A stretch of 64,000 nucleotides of DNA from Anaerobaca lacustris (lineage in GTDB: Bacteria; Planctomycetota; Phycisphaerae; Sedimentisphaerales; Anaerobacaceae), in assembly GCF_030012215.1 (NCBI RefSeq), contig NZ_JASCXX010000020.1, positions 49,496-113,495 on the forward strand, written 5' to 3'. The notes below the pieces were generated by a model. It ran no database searches. It was given only the letters and a program-made list of their open reading frames with translations, and was not told the DNA's origin. Both the position numbers and the translations under genes were made by a program. Positions 1 to 7,430 of the stretch are shown piece after piece. Position 1 is the stretch's first letter. The number at the start of each line of letters is the position of its first letter.

Positions 1-155
1 ACGCCCGTCTCGCGCCCCAACGAAACCGCCGCCGCCAAGAACCTCAACATCGCCTGTCTGTGACATAGGCCTGGCGCGGGCCGGGTAGCAGCCTCAAGCC
101 CGCAGGGCTTGGGGATGGCCGATGGAGCCTCGCGGGAGGGCGAACGGACGACGCG

Positions 156-341
156 CTATTTCTGGCGGAAGTAGTCGCCTGTCGATTTGGTGAACAGCTT
201 CCATCCGTCAGCGGTTCCGTGGAACAGCAGGGCAGGCCTGTCCGTGAAAACCACGATCGTGGTCCCTTCCACATCAAACGCCTCTGTCGGCGACCGTTGG
301 CACGCGAGCCGGATGCCCTCGGTAGAGCCCAGCATGTCCAT
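156..341 (-). CDS. Possible C-terminal part of an unrecognised protein
   Basis: A 61-codon minus-strand frame whose product has a plausible folded-protein composition, with alternating hydrophobic strands around residues 25-50. I recognise no family. Its 5' side runs into sequence with no credible start, so it may be the tail of a decayed gene. A perfect 7-bp inverted repeat (CAAGCCC, loop GCA, GGGCTTG, positions 95-111) lies just downstream and could act as a transcript-end hairpin, although no T-run follows it. The rest of 1-581 shows no gene I can support. It does contain two similar stretches (about 22-60 and 418-460, sharing a CCAAGAACC...AACATCGCC core) that look like a duplicated fragment. 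Confidence 0.25.
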   Translation of the reverse strand: MDMLGSTEGIRLACQRSPTEAFDVEGTTIVVFTDRPALLFHGTADGWKLFTKSTGDYFRQK

Positions 342-581
342 TCTCAGAGCCGCACAACGCGCCGATGCGGTACCACGGAGTCATGACCCGCCAAAGAAGA
401 AACCCCGGCTTGGTCTCAACGAGGCTGCCACCAAGAACCGGAACATCGCCTTGCTCTCGCACCGGCCATGTCGCAGGCGGGGTGGGCAAAGGCGGGCATG
501 CTTAAGGTCGGCCGCATGAAAGAGAAAAGTGCCACCCCTCAGCCCTTCCGGCCGATCACGGCATGGCACGTCAGAAACGAT

Positions 582-652
582 TGGAGACGAAGGGAATCGA
601 ACCCTCATTCCTGCGATGCGACCGCAGTGTGCTCCCGTTACACCACGTCCCC
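582..652 (-). tRNA. tRNA-Ala-like gene (anticodon CGC)
   Basis: Read on the minus strand this folds into a cloverleaf. It has a 7-bp acceptor stem containing the G3-U70 pair typical of alanine tRNAs, a short D arm, a 5-bp anticodon stem (CTGCG/CGCAG) with a 7-nt loop giving anticodon CGC, a 4-nt variable loop and a TTCGATT T-loop with a GGG/CCC core stem. The discriminator is A and CCA is not encoded. Unusual points are G at loop position 32, a short variable loop and a total of only about 71 nt. The isotype rests on the anticodon and the G-U pair. Confidence 0.7.
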
Positions 653-736
653 GTGTTCAACGCCATCTATTTTAGCTACAATCGGCGAAGTGTCAACGTT
701 TTCTTAAGTGCCTTTCGAAAAATCACTTAAGCACTG

Positions 737-1252
737 TCAGAATCGCCACTTCTCGAAACAGACGATAGATTCCATCGGTTCACGACGGTGTTCCTTGAAC
801 GAGTCGGCCGGGTAGCCCAGCGCCAGAAGCTCGATGATCTCGATGCCTTCCGGAATCCCGACCACGGTGCGGACCTTGTCGGGGTAGAACGAGCCGATCC
901 AGCAGGTGGCAAGCCCTAACTCTGTGGCCTGCAAGCACATATGTTCTATCGCGATGGCCACGTCGATCGGGCCGATCGCTTGGCCGCACCGCATCACGTG
1001 TTCGCTGACGGTGCACGCGACGATGATCGCGCCGGCATTTTCGATGAACGTCTGATCGTTGGCGGCGACGGCGAGCTTCTTACGGGCCGCCTTGTCCGTG
1101 ACCACGACGAAACGCCAGTCCTGGAGGTTCTTCGCCGACGGGGCCTGCCGGGCCGCTTCAAGGATTGCCACCAGCTTCTCCTGCTCCAGCGGCCTGTCTT
1201 CATAGTTTCGACACGAATAGCGACGGCGAATTGCCTCGTATACATCCATCAT
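737..1252 (-). CDS. Nitroreductase family protein
   Basis: About 171 residues, the usual size of a compact FMN-dependent nitroreductase-fold oxidoreductase, which would use NAD(P)H to reduce nitro, quinone or related substrates. The N-terminus carries the family signature: a basic RRRYSCRNY stretch followed by the 'ARQAPSAKNLQDWRF' flavin-phosphate region. A GLATCWIGSF segment matches the second flavin-binding region, and LALGYP near the C-terminus is also typical. The start at 1252 (a second ATG follows at 1249) is chosen because GAAAGG lies a few bases upstream; a longer frame to 1342 lacks this. The gene stands alone between two tRNA features and runs away from the mobile element. The substrate cannot be told from sequence. 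Confidence 0.85.
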   Translation of the reverse strand: MMDVYEAIRRRYSCRNYEDRPLEQEKLVAILEAARQAPSAKNLQDWRFVVVTDKAARKKLAVAANDQTFIENAGAIIVACTVSEHVMRCGQAIGPIDVAIAIEHMCLQATELGLATCWIGSFYPDKVRTVVGIPEGIEIIELLALGYPADSFKEHRREPMESIVCFEKWRF

Positions 1253-1367
1253 CGGGCCTTTCTCGATCGTGACTCCTGCATGGGTACTGTACCTATGGGA
1301 TGGTTGAATATACGGCAACCGCCCGCTTGACGCAAGGGCCAAGCCGCGATATCCTCACACACCAGCC

Positions 1368-1406
1368 GGGCGGTTAGCTCAGTCGGCTAGAGCACCTGCT
1401 TTACAC
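1368..1406 (+). pseudogene. 5' half of tRNA-Val (UAC), likely integration site
   Basis: Positions 1368-1406 match the 5' part of a tRNA-Val: acceptor strand GGGCGGT, a canonical D arm (GCTCAGTCGGCTAGAGC), the 5' anticodon strand and the loop TTTACAC with anticodon TAC. The match ends exactly at the end of the anticodon loop and the 3' half is missing. The following bases (AATTC CGG GAATT inverted repeat, 1407-1420) are not tRNA. A break at this point is the classic crossover position for tyrosine recombinases, and the mobile-element genes begin just to the right. No integrase gene is visible. Confidence 0.75.
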
Positions 1407-1550
1407 AATTCCGGAGAATTGAGGCTATTTCGCAACTTCTTTTGATTTCAGCATTTACAGACTATCGGATATCGCAAGAATCGCCACTTTAGCACCTTTT
1501 GGTTGTAGTTTGGTTGTAGTTTTTTCGCGACAACCGGGAGTCAAAAAGGC

Positions 1551-1955
1551 TCATAATCCAAGGTGATTTTTGACCTTGGGAAACCGCCGGGGAGGGAGGG
1601 AGCGAGCAGGCGGCTTAAGTAGAGGTCTGACTTTCTTGGCTTCGAGATACTGGTTGAGGGCCGAGCGCCTGATCCGGTAGTGGCCTTTCTTTGCTGTGTC
1701 TCCGTCTTCACCGACAACAAGATCGACGGCTTCGAGTTCACCGTTGCGGATGAGCCGGTAGATGATACTCTTCGACAGCTTGAGTTCCTGAGAGATTTCA
1801 TCGACCGTCAGCCAATCTGACCGCTGTGGGGGTGACGCTGCTTGGATCATATCAAAGAAGCGGCCCAGGCTGTTCAGAAGATCTCTGCACACCGAGCAGC
1901 CGCCGGTATCTGCCGGGTAGTGTTCGTTCTTGTTGTCAAGGGATTGCGGTTTCAT
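1551..1955 (-). CDS. Excisionase-like HTH DNA-binding protein
   Basis: About 134 residues. The central region (roughly 50-110) is a MerR/excisionase-type winged helix-turn-helix: 'WLTVDEISQELKLS' is followed by 'YRLIRNGELEAV', a wing and an RI-R-ALNQYLEAKK recognition tail. Such proteins set integration/excision direction or repress mobile-element operons. It is the last gene of the minus-strand series beginning near 6.3 kb and lies next to the split tRNA-Val, where an Xis-like gene would be expected. The start at 1955 has no strong ribosome-binding site, so the N-terminal extension is uncertain. The N-terminus has two cysteines (C-x2-C). The 140 bases between this gene and the tRNA half contain a duplicated TTTGGTTGTAG motif (around 1498-1520). 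Confidence 0.7.
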   Translation of the reverse strand: MKPQSLDNKNEHYPADTGGCSVCRDLLNSLGRFFDMIQAASPPQRSDWLTVDEISQELKLSKSIIYRLIRNGELEAVDLVVGEDGDTAKKGHYRIRRSALNQYLEAKKVRPLLKPPARSLPPRRFPKVKNHLGL

Positions 1956-2059
1956 TGTTGTTGGTTGTCGTCTGGCGGCACCCACACATCAAAATCGCAC
2001 TGTACACGCTGCTGCATGATTGAGTTGTTTCAACATCGTTCATCCGCCTGGCGAAGCCC

Positions 2060-3118
2060 TCATCCTGTCGGGCGTTGCTGGGATTCAAGCAATGTGCAGC
2101 CACCGTCCGGACAATACTGCTGCAACGCCGTACCGCAGGGTGGATAAGAAGGGTGCTGGCAGCCGTATCCGGCAGCCTTCTCGATGTCGTTGGGATCAAG
2201 TACCAGGTTGGGATCGTCGATCGCCCTAAGCCGGGCGATTATCTCCAGATAGTGCATATTCAGACCGGCGTAAGCACTGGCGAGACTGTAATACGTCGCA
2301 TACCTGGTCCCATCGACAAGCACAGCGGATTCAATGGCTTGAACGCACGGCAGCATCGCCCGATGGTGCGTATGCTCTGCCGAGCCCTCGCTGCACTTTG
2401 GACATCTGGTACGCTCTTGCTCAATGCGTTTGAGTTCGGCCGTGAACCACCAGGGCGCGTATTTGCCGATGCATGCCTCAAGATAGGAGTCCTCTGGGCG
2501 AGGCGATGCCGCCATCGCCAGGATCTCATCGACCGGAAGCTCAGCGATGTCGGCTTCGGTCAGGGGGATCTTATACAATCCGCCTGGGCGACGAGAATTC
2601 GGAAACGTCCATGCGTAGTCTGGTGAGTAGATGCTCAGATCGAGGCAACCAGGTTGAAAGTGGTCCCAGTGGGTGGCGATGTCGGCATAAAGGTCAAAGA
2701 TCCACGGCGAGTAAAAGGCGTCGAAGGTCTGCCAGGGTATGAGCAGTTCGAAGCCGTTTCGGCCATCGAAATACCAATGGCCACAGTCTTCTGGGGCCTG
2801 CATCGCAATAAGGATCTGTTCGTTTGCCTTGAGGAGGCAGCGTTTTGGCTCCTCCAGGTTGTCTTTTGAACGGGCGTGCAGATAAAAGGGGGCCACATAC
2901 CTCGCTTGACGATTCGGTTCAGCATAGACACAGATGGAGTGCGACACTGCCGCGTTGTTGAACCGTTTCGGCCATGCCTCCATCGCTTCGTGATCATCGC
3001 TTCGGATGAAGGCCCGTGCGACAATGGCGCCGCTGGGAGATTGTGCGATCAACTCAATCCAATCGAACTTGTCGTTGTGTCCGGTCAGTTCGTAACCGGT
3101 CGCTCGTTCACAGTCCAT
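2060..3118 (-). CDS. Catalytically inactive AEP primase paralogue with PriL-like tail
   Basis: 352 residues from an ATG with AGGAGG eight bases upstream. It aligns end to end with the product of the upstream gene (3165-4229), an archaeo-eukaryotic primase. Where that protein has the metal-binding D-x-D this one has H81-A-R83; the S/G-x-H motif GHKGFH is replaced by GRNGFE (R120, E124); and the SRHSKSGL nucleotide-binding segment reads SRRPGGL. The third acidic residue (D160) persists. The C-terminal domain keeps four cysteines (C258, C328, C336, C341) in the order seen in the Fe-S domain of PriL-type primase subunits, and adds a C239-x2-C242 pair. I infer a non-catalytic partner that forms a heterodimer with its neighbour, like PriS/PriL, rather than a dead gene, because the frame is intact. 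Confidence 0.7.
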   Translation of the reverse strand: MDCERATGYELTGHNDKFDWIELIAQSPSGAIVARAFIRSDDHEAMEAWPKRFNNAAVSHSICVYAEPNRQARYVAPFYLHARSKDNLEEPKRCLLKANEQILIAMQAPEDCGHWYFDGRNGFELLIPWQTFDAFYSPWIFDLYADIATHWDHFQPGCLDLSIYSPDYAWTFPNSRRPGGLYKIPLTEADIAELPVDEILAMAASPRPEDSYLEACIGKYAPWWFTAELKRIEQERTRCPKCSEGSAEHTHHRAMLPCVQAIESAVLVDGTRYATYYSLASAYAGLNMHYLEIIARLRAIDDPNLVLDPNDIEKAAGYGCQHPSYPPCGTALQQYCPDGGCTLLESQQRPTG

Positions 3119-3164
3119 TGTGTGTTCCTCCTGGTTGTGTAGTGCACTTGCATGCTCGTGAAGA

Positions 3165-4229
3165 TCACTCCCCCGAAGCTTTGGCACTGTGCTTTCTGTT
3201 GTTCTTCAGCTTGGCATAGAAGCATTTCTCGGGCCGACAGTACTGGCGCAGTGATTCATCATCGCATCCCGGGAACCCGGAATGGTCGCTGGCCCATGCC
3301 ACGGTTCGCTCAATATAGTCGGGATCCCGGATAGGATGCCGGCCATCAAGAGCTTCGATTTGTTCGTGGATCTCGTCCGGATGCATGCCAATGTACCGGT
3401 AGAAGCGGGCGAGGGATAAGTACGTCTGATGCCGTATCCCATCAGGAAGAGTAACCTCCTGGATAGCCTTGATGCACGGAGGCATGCGCCAACCGTCACG
3501 GAATGGTTTTGTGGTGCTCACCTGTCCTCTGGAGCCTCCATCCAGCTTTGCAGAAACAGCCAGCGCCCGCCTGTACCATTCAACGGCTTCCTCACACACT
3601 TGATGTCGGGCGAGCGAATCTTCAGGTCGTGGGTTCGCGGCCAGTTTCTTAATGCCATCAATGCTGATGTCCCGCAACTCTTCGTAGGACAGGGGGATCT
3701 TGAACAGGCCACTCTTACTGTGCCTGGAAAGCAAAATTCTCCAGATTCGTTTACGGGTATATATGCTCTCATCGATGTGACACACACCGGCATCGCGAGC
3801 TCGGCGGGCCATTCTCCTATAGAGGCCCAGCGTGTAGGGCGAATGGAAGGCTCGAAATATCTCGGGGGCAACACTGATATGGAATCCTTTATGGCCGGAG
3901 AATGCGATATCCAGATTGTCTTGCGATAGCCGGATTCTATCCATAAGCATTTCGCACAAAGTGAGCGCGCTTCTCCGCGCCGCCTCGAGATCATCAGGGC
4001 AATCGATGTCGAAGTGCATGGGAAGAATAAAAGGTGAGTTGTTATTCGGTTCCATATAGATGCCGACTGAACCGAACACGTTCGTGTTGAGGAAACGCCT
4101 TCTCCATCCCGAAATACCAGTGTAATCGCCTTTGCGGACATAATGGCCCCGCACCATCTTGCCGTTGGGCAGGAGGGCGGCCAGCTCGATGTAGCCATAG
4201 GACATGCTGTTCGCAAAGATATTTGTCAT
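3165..4229 (-). CDS. AEP-superfamily DNA primase (PriS-like core with PriL-like Cys domain)
   Basis: 354 residues. The N-terminal half shows the three AEP catalytic motifs: hhhDhD (HFDIDCPD, D74 and D76), SGHKGFHI (H113/H117) and a third block with D153 followed by R...SRHSKSGLFKIP, the classic R-x-SxHxKTGL-type nucleotide-binding segment. The C-terminal ~110 residues hold four cysteines (C252, C322, C331, C336) arranged like the 4Fe-4S domain of the primase large subunit. This suggests a single-chain PriS-PriL primase or PrimPol for replicating the mobile element. The start at 4229 is the first ATG, with only a weak AGG upstream. It precedes its inactive paralogue by 46 bases in the same operon. 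Metal-dependent NTP polymerisation is expected from the family, not shown. Confidence 0.82.
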   Translation of the reverse strand: MTNIFANSMSYGYIELAALLPNGKMVRGHYVRKGDYTGISGWRRRFLNTNVFGSVGIYMEPNNNSPFILPMHFDIDCPDDLEAARRSALTLCEMLMDRIRLSQDNLDIAFSGHKGFHISVAPEIFRAFHSPYTLGLYRRMARRARDAGVCHIDESIYTRKRIWRILLSRHSKSGLFKIPLSYEELRDISIDGIKKLAANPRPEDSLARHQVCEEAVEWYRRALAVSAKLDGGSRGQVSTTKPFRDGWRMPPCIKAIQEVTLPDGIRHQTYLSLARFYRYIGMHPDEIHEQIEALDGRHPIRDPDYIERTVAWASDHSGFPGCDDESLRQYCRPEKCFYAKLKNNRKHSAKASGE

Positions 4230-4296
4230 TGTCTTGCCTGGCGCTTTCCAAGCCTCAACCGAGGTCTTCTACCAGCGTCAATTGTCTCTTATCCGA

Positions 4297-4318
4297 GGCA
4301 TGTCACGTTGGACATGCC
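4297..4318. promoter_or_regulatory. Perfect inverted repeat upstream of the primase gene
   Basis: GGCATGTC, a 6-base loop, then GACATGCC: an 8-bp perfect inverted repeat about 70-90 bases upstream of the primase start. Its position suggests an operator for one of the element's HTH proteins. The span 4305-4442 otherwise shows no gene. Confidence 0.4.
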
Positions 4319-4442
4319 ACTGCCATACGACTGATTTTCACATGACCGGGGCCAATGACCCCGGTGTCAGCGCTGACTGGCAAAGGTGATCTGTTTCGTT
4401 CACCGGCGGACACATCATTTTCGGCGCAGCATTCCTCTTTTT

Positions 4443-4511
4443 TCAGTGGACCAGCGCCACGCCGGCGGGTCGCTGCAATTCGACATGAAGTTCACACAAA
4501 CGGGACATCAT
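4443..4511 (-). CDS. 22-codon ORF, paralogous to the start of the 115-aa upstream protein
   Basis: Begins at an ATG-ATG that overlaps the stop of the preceding gene (…GAATGATG…), which suggests translational coupling. Its product shares the pattern MMxxLxxLxVxxQxP with the N-terminus of the protein encoded at 4852-5199. The two DNA stretches (4477-4517 and 5165-5205) match at 31 of 41 bases. It ends early and may be a truncated duplicate. Function unknown. Confidence 0.3.
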   Translation of the reverse strand: MMSRLCELHVELQRPAGVALVH

Positions 4512-4849
4512 TCGGACAGTACCGATGGAGGAGCCTCGGAGCCATCAGTATCGGTCTGCGATGGGCCAACTCCTCTGTTTCTTTCCTCTATCGTGCTCGC
4601 CTGTTGTGATGCAGGAAGCCCATCGTATTCGTGACTGTGGTGATCTCTACGGACCGGCCCATACACCAGGAACAGCGCACACAAGCTGACGATACAGGCG
4701 GTAATGATCGATGTTACGCCCATCAGACCAACCACGTCACAGACACGGTACTCACGGCCCATGGATTCCAGCAGGACGGCCAGGAGCACCATCATTATGA
4801 GCATCAGCGTCACAAGGACGACGACGATTGCAGACACGTACTCTTCCAT
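4508..4849 (-). CDS. Small two-helix membrane protein, unknown function
   Basis: 113 residues. It starts at 4849, where AAGGAGA sits six bases upstream; the longer frame to 4939 lacks this. Residues 4-28 (VSAIVVVLVTLMLIMMVLLAVLL) and about 42-65 (VGLMGVTSIITACIVSLCALFLVYG) are strongly hydrophobic and predicted to span the membrane, followed by a hydrophilic, histidine- and acid-containing tail of about 45 residues. No family is recognised. It lies in the mobile-element operon between a 115-aa hypothetical gene (2-bp gap) and the primase pair. Small membrane proteins of this kind occur on plasmids and phages as maintenance, exclusion or toxin-like factors, but nothing here decides between these. 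Confidence 0.6.
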   Translation of the reverse strand: MEEYVSAIVVVLVTLMLIMMVLLAVLLESMGREYRVCDVVGLMGVTSIITACIVSLCALFLVYGPVRRDHHSHEYDGLPASQQASTIEERNRGVGPSQTDTDGSEAPPSVLSE

Positions 4850-4851
4850 CT

Positions 4852-5199
4852 CTATCTCCTTCTTTTTGCTTTTCCAAAGTCTGGTTCTGTGGCACAACCC
4901 GATCCCCATGACGCGGGTGCTCTGTGTGCCGATGTGCAAGTTGGCTCGGCCATAGACCCATCATCGCAGATTTCCAACCGACCCAGCCGACACACGGCTG
5001 TCGTGAAACTGACTTCTGTGTGACTGGAAGGGGTGCTGCCGTTATCGGTATTGACAGGGCGGATGTGGTTTGTTTGGGCGGTTGTAGCGCTGAGGCATTT
5101 GACCACAGAGACGCCGCTTCGCAGAATCTCCCTGTGAGCTGAATCAGCGAGGGAGGGGTGTTGGAATTTGACACGAAGTTTACGCAAATTACACATCAT
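4852..5199 (-). CDS. Hypothetical 115-aa protein of the mobile element
   Basis: This frame fills the space between the HTH gene and the membrane-protein gene. It starts at an ATG-ATG overlapping the HTH gene's last codons and stops two bases before the next gene's start, so all three look translationally linked. The product is basic at both ends (MMCNLRKLRVK near the start, KAKRRR at the end) and rich in Ser/Thr in between; no domain is recognised. Support is positional plus the resemblance of its first 16 residues to the short ORF at 4443-4511. Codon content is less clearly protein-like than its neighbours, so it could instead be spacer. Confidence 0.4.
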   Translation of the reverse strand: MMCNLRKLRVKFQHPSLADSAHREILRSGVSVVKCLSATTAQTNHIRPVNTDNGSTPSSHTEVSFTTAVCRLGRLEICDDGSMAEPTCTSAHRAPASWGSGCATEPDFGKAKRRR

Positions 5200-5638
5200 T
5201 TTGACGGTCCTGGTGTAAGTGGCGGAACAGATCCCGCAGGACTTCTCCTGGAGGTTGGCTTTTATTCAATCCGGTTGGGTATAAGTCGCGCATGGCCTGC
5301 CCGACGGCCTTGGCGTTTACCTTGAGCCCCATGTTTCTGAGAGCCACTACCAGGTCATGATATTCGGCCCGGCGCTCGGTCCGAGCCGGGCGGCGGGTGC
5401 GGCGCTTATTGAACAGCACCGGCCGACCATGGAGACCAATGCCGGTCTTGCGGATGCGGAGGCATTCTTTCTGGAGATCGGACGGGTAGAAGGCCCGGTG
5501 CGTGCCCGAGCGGACTGGCGGCGGGAAGACCCCTTTCTTCACGAGTTGGTAGAGTCGTGCTCGGGAGAAGCCGAGCTTGCGGGCCATTTCTGTTACAGAG
5601 CATATGGCCACACAGTCGCGATTCGCAGGTGCATCCAT
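5189..5638 (-). CDS. MerR-like HTH DNA-binding protein of the mobile element
   Basis: About 149 residues, starting at an ATG 14 bases after the stop of the RuvB-like gene, with GGAG nine bases upstream. Residues ~12-60 form an excisionase/MerR-type HTH (SVTEMARKLGFSRARLYQLVKKGVF followed by a wing and SDLQKECLRIR). The middle is very basic (FNKRRTRRPARTERR) and probably contacts DNA or RNA, and the C-terminal part looks helical. It is the second gene of the operon and could regulate it or mark an origin. Confidence 0.65.
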   Translation of the reverse strand: MDAPANRDCVAICSVTEMARKLGFSRARLYQLVKKGVFPPPVRSGTHRAFYPSDLQKECLRIRKTGIGLHGRPVLFNKRRTRRPARTERRAEYHDLVVALRNMGLKVNAKAVGQAMRDLYPTGLNKSQPPGEVLRDLFRHLHQDRQNDV

Positions 5639-5651
5639 GTTGTATACTCCG

Positions 5652-6347
5652 TTATCTGATGAGCCAGGCGGTCGTCTCGATGTGCCCACGGCCCTTGTCC
5701 GTAAGGATTCGTGTGGATGATTTGCCTTTGGTGATGAGATCTTCCCGAATCAGGTAGGGCTCGATGACTCCCTGGACGGTCAACGGCGGAAGCCCGAGTT
5801 TGGCGCTCAGAGTTCCCAGCGGGGCAGGGCCGCCCCGAGCCAGGATGCTGAGATAGCGACGGTCCGTCTCATCCAGTCCGAGTTCGTCAATCTCCATGTG
5901 ATGGAAAGCCTCCTGTGCATCCACCAGCGTGATGATATTGCGGTCATGGCTGACGGCGACCTCCCAGCACGTTTGCAGGTTCCGGTGTAGGGCCTGGCGT
6001 GGCATGGCTTTGGCACGGCGGGCGATCATCTGTAAGACCTCGTCGGACTCGTACTGCCAGCGGAGAGCGACTGCTCGCTGGCGTACAACCTCCACCAGGT
6101 CCTCGACGGAGTAGTAATCGAATCGACAATGGATTCGCATTCGATCCCTCAACGCCTCCTGGAGCAAGTACTCGTGCGTCGTCGCGAGGATCATTGTGAA
6201 CGGGGCGAGGCGCATAGCGTATCGGTGGCCCGAAGCGACAAAGCCCGGCACTCGTACGATCCCTTCGGAAAGGGCCGTCAGGAGCACATACTGGGCCTCT
6301 GAGTTCAAGCCCTGAGCCTCATCGATGAAGATGGTGGTGCCGGGGCC
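5652..6347 (-). pseudogene. RuvB-like AAA+ ATPase, N-terminal (Walker A) part missing
   Basis: From about 6347 downward the product reads as the C-terminal two thirds of a RuvB-type Holliday-junction helicase: Walker B (TTIFIDEAQGL), sensor 1 (ILATTHEYL), arginine finger (ALRDRM), a FYSVEDLVEVV-like lid segment, a DELGLDETDRRYL hinge and the C-terminal winged helix (EPYLIREDL). RuvB moves branched DNA junctions with RuvA. The Walker A half and N-terminus are absent. Reading upstream only gives shadow sequence opposite the FecR-type gene. The frame stays open to 6560, but those extra residues show no RuvB similarity. The gene was therefore cut at about 6348-6390 by a rearrangement and is probably non-functional as an ATPase. 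Confidence 0.75.
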
Positions 6348-6386
6348 AGAGGTTCCGTCTCCGTTCGGGTAGCCAAGGGTTCTTCC

Positions 6387-7418
6387 GGATTCATCGTCAG
6401 GACGCCGACGGGCACCGTCGTGGACTACGGTACGGAGTTTGGGGTCGTGGTGAACGGGTACGGCGAGACGGAGGCGTTCGTCTATGAAGGGAAGATCGGC
6501 CTTCGCAGTGGCTCGGACCCTGTGCGTTCCCTGGCTTCGCGCATTCTCACCCAGGGGCAAGCCGGAGCCGTGGATGCCTCCGGCAGGATTGTCGATCGGG
6601 ACTTTCAGTCACGACAGGTGATTCGAGAAATGCCGGAGACCAGCGGCTTTGGCATTCCCGGCAAACGGTTCGACCTCGCGGATGCACTGGCAGGAGGCAA
6701 CGGCTTTGGTACCGCAGATCCGAACCAGAAGGTGGATCTCCGGACGGCAAGTGTTTCCGGGCTCCGGCACAACGACGTCAATCCTCCGATTGTGGGAATC
6801 GTCGGTACGCCGGCCCCTGCCATACCCTTTGTCGACTTCCTGTTCATCGCCGATGGTAGCTCGGGCCCGGTTCCGGTCAGTTCTACAGGCCAGCGGTTCA
6901 GGGAATGCCCCGACACGGACGGCAATGCGTTCGCCTACATCACCAACGGCAACTTCCCACGCCACATCCCCGGCGAGTTGATGGAGCAGGTTCTTGGTGG
7001 CGTCCGGTACGGCACACGCAGCAAACCGGCGATATCCATTCACGCCAATGCTGGGGTTACGTTTGATTTGCAGGCGATTCGCGCCAGTATGTCCGGCGTC
7101 CGCCTGGCGCAGTTTACGGGTTTATGCGGAATATCAAAGACGGCCGAGGCGACCCTACGGCGCGAAGGAGAACATGCCAGCCGGACCCGGGCCGACTTTT
7201 GGGTCCTGGTGGATGGTCAAGTCCGATTCCGTCGACAGGAAACGGAGGTACTGTCCGGTGTGACACGGGTCAGCGTCGAACTGCAGGATGACCATCGCTT
7301 CCTGAGCCTCATCGTGACGGATGGTGGCAACGGAAATGGCTTTGACTGGGGCATCTTTGCCGAGCCGGCCCTGAAACTGACACTGGATGAACAAGTGACG
7401 GATGGGTTGGGCGTGTAA
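6387..7418 (+). pseudogene. FecR-type protein, C-terminal part (FecR end plus NPCBM-like domain)
   Basis: The frame becomes FecR-like from about 6387 (FIVRTPTGTVVDYGTEFGV, then TEAFVYEGKIGLR), which is the end of a FecR domain. The last ~110 residues resemble an NPCBM carbohydrate-binding domain (ADFWVLVDGQV..., LSLIVTDGGNGNGFDWG). Such proteins in planctomycetes sit beside ECF sigma factors as membrane-anchored regulators. The N-terminal sigma-binding region, membrane segment and first part of the FecR domain are missing at the junction with the RuvB fragment. The frame then runs unbroken to 7418, and a GTG at 6420 could serve as a start. It ends 12 bases before the prepilin-like gene, so the two were an operon. 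Confidence 0.7.
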
Positions 7419-7430
7419 CGAGGCAACACT

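Noticed and set aside
1407..1420. AATTC-CGG-GAATT palindrome as a terminator
   Set aside because: Short stem, no T-run, and located at the tRNA break; more likely part of the attachment region, unproven.
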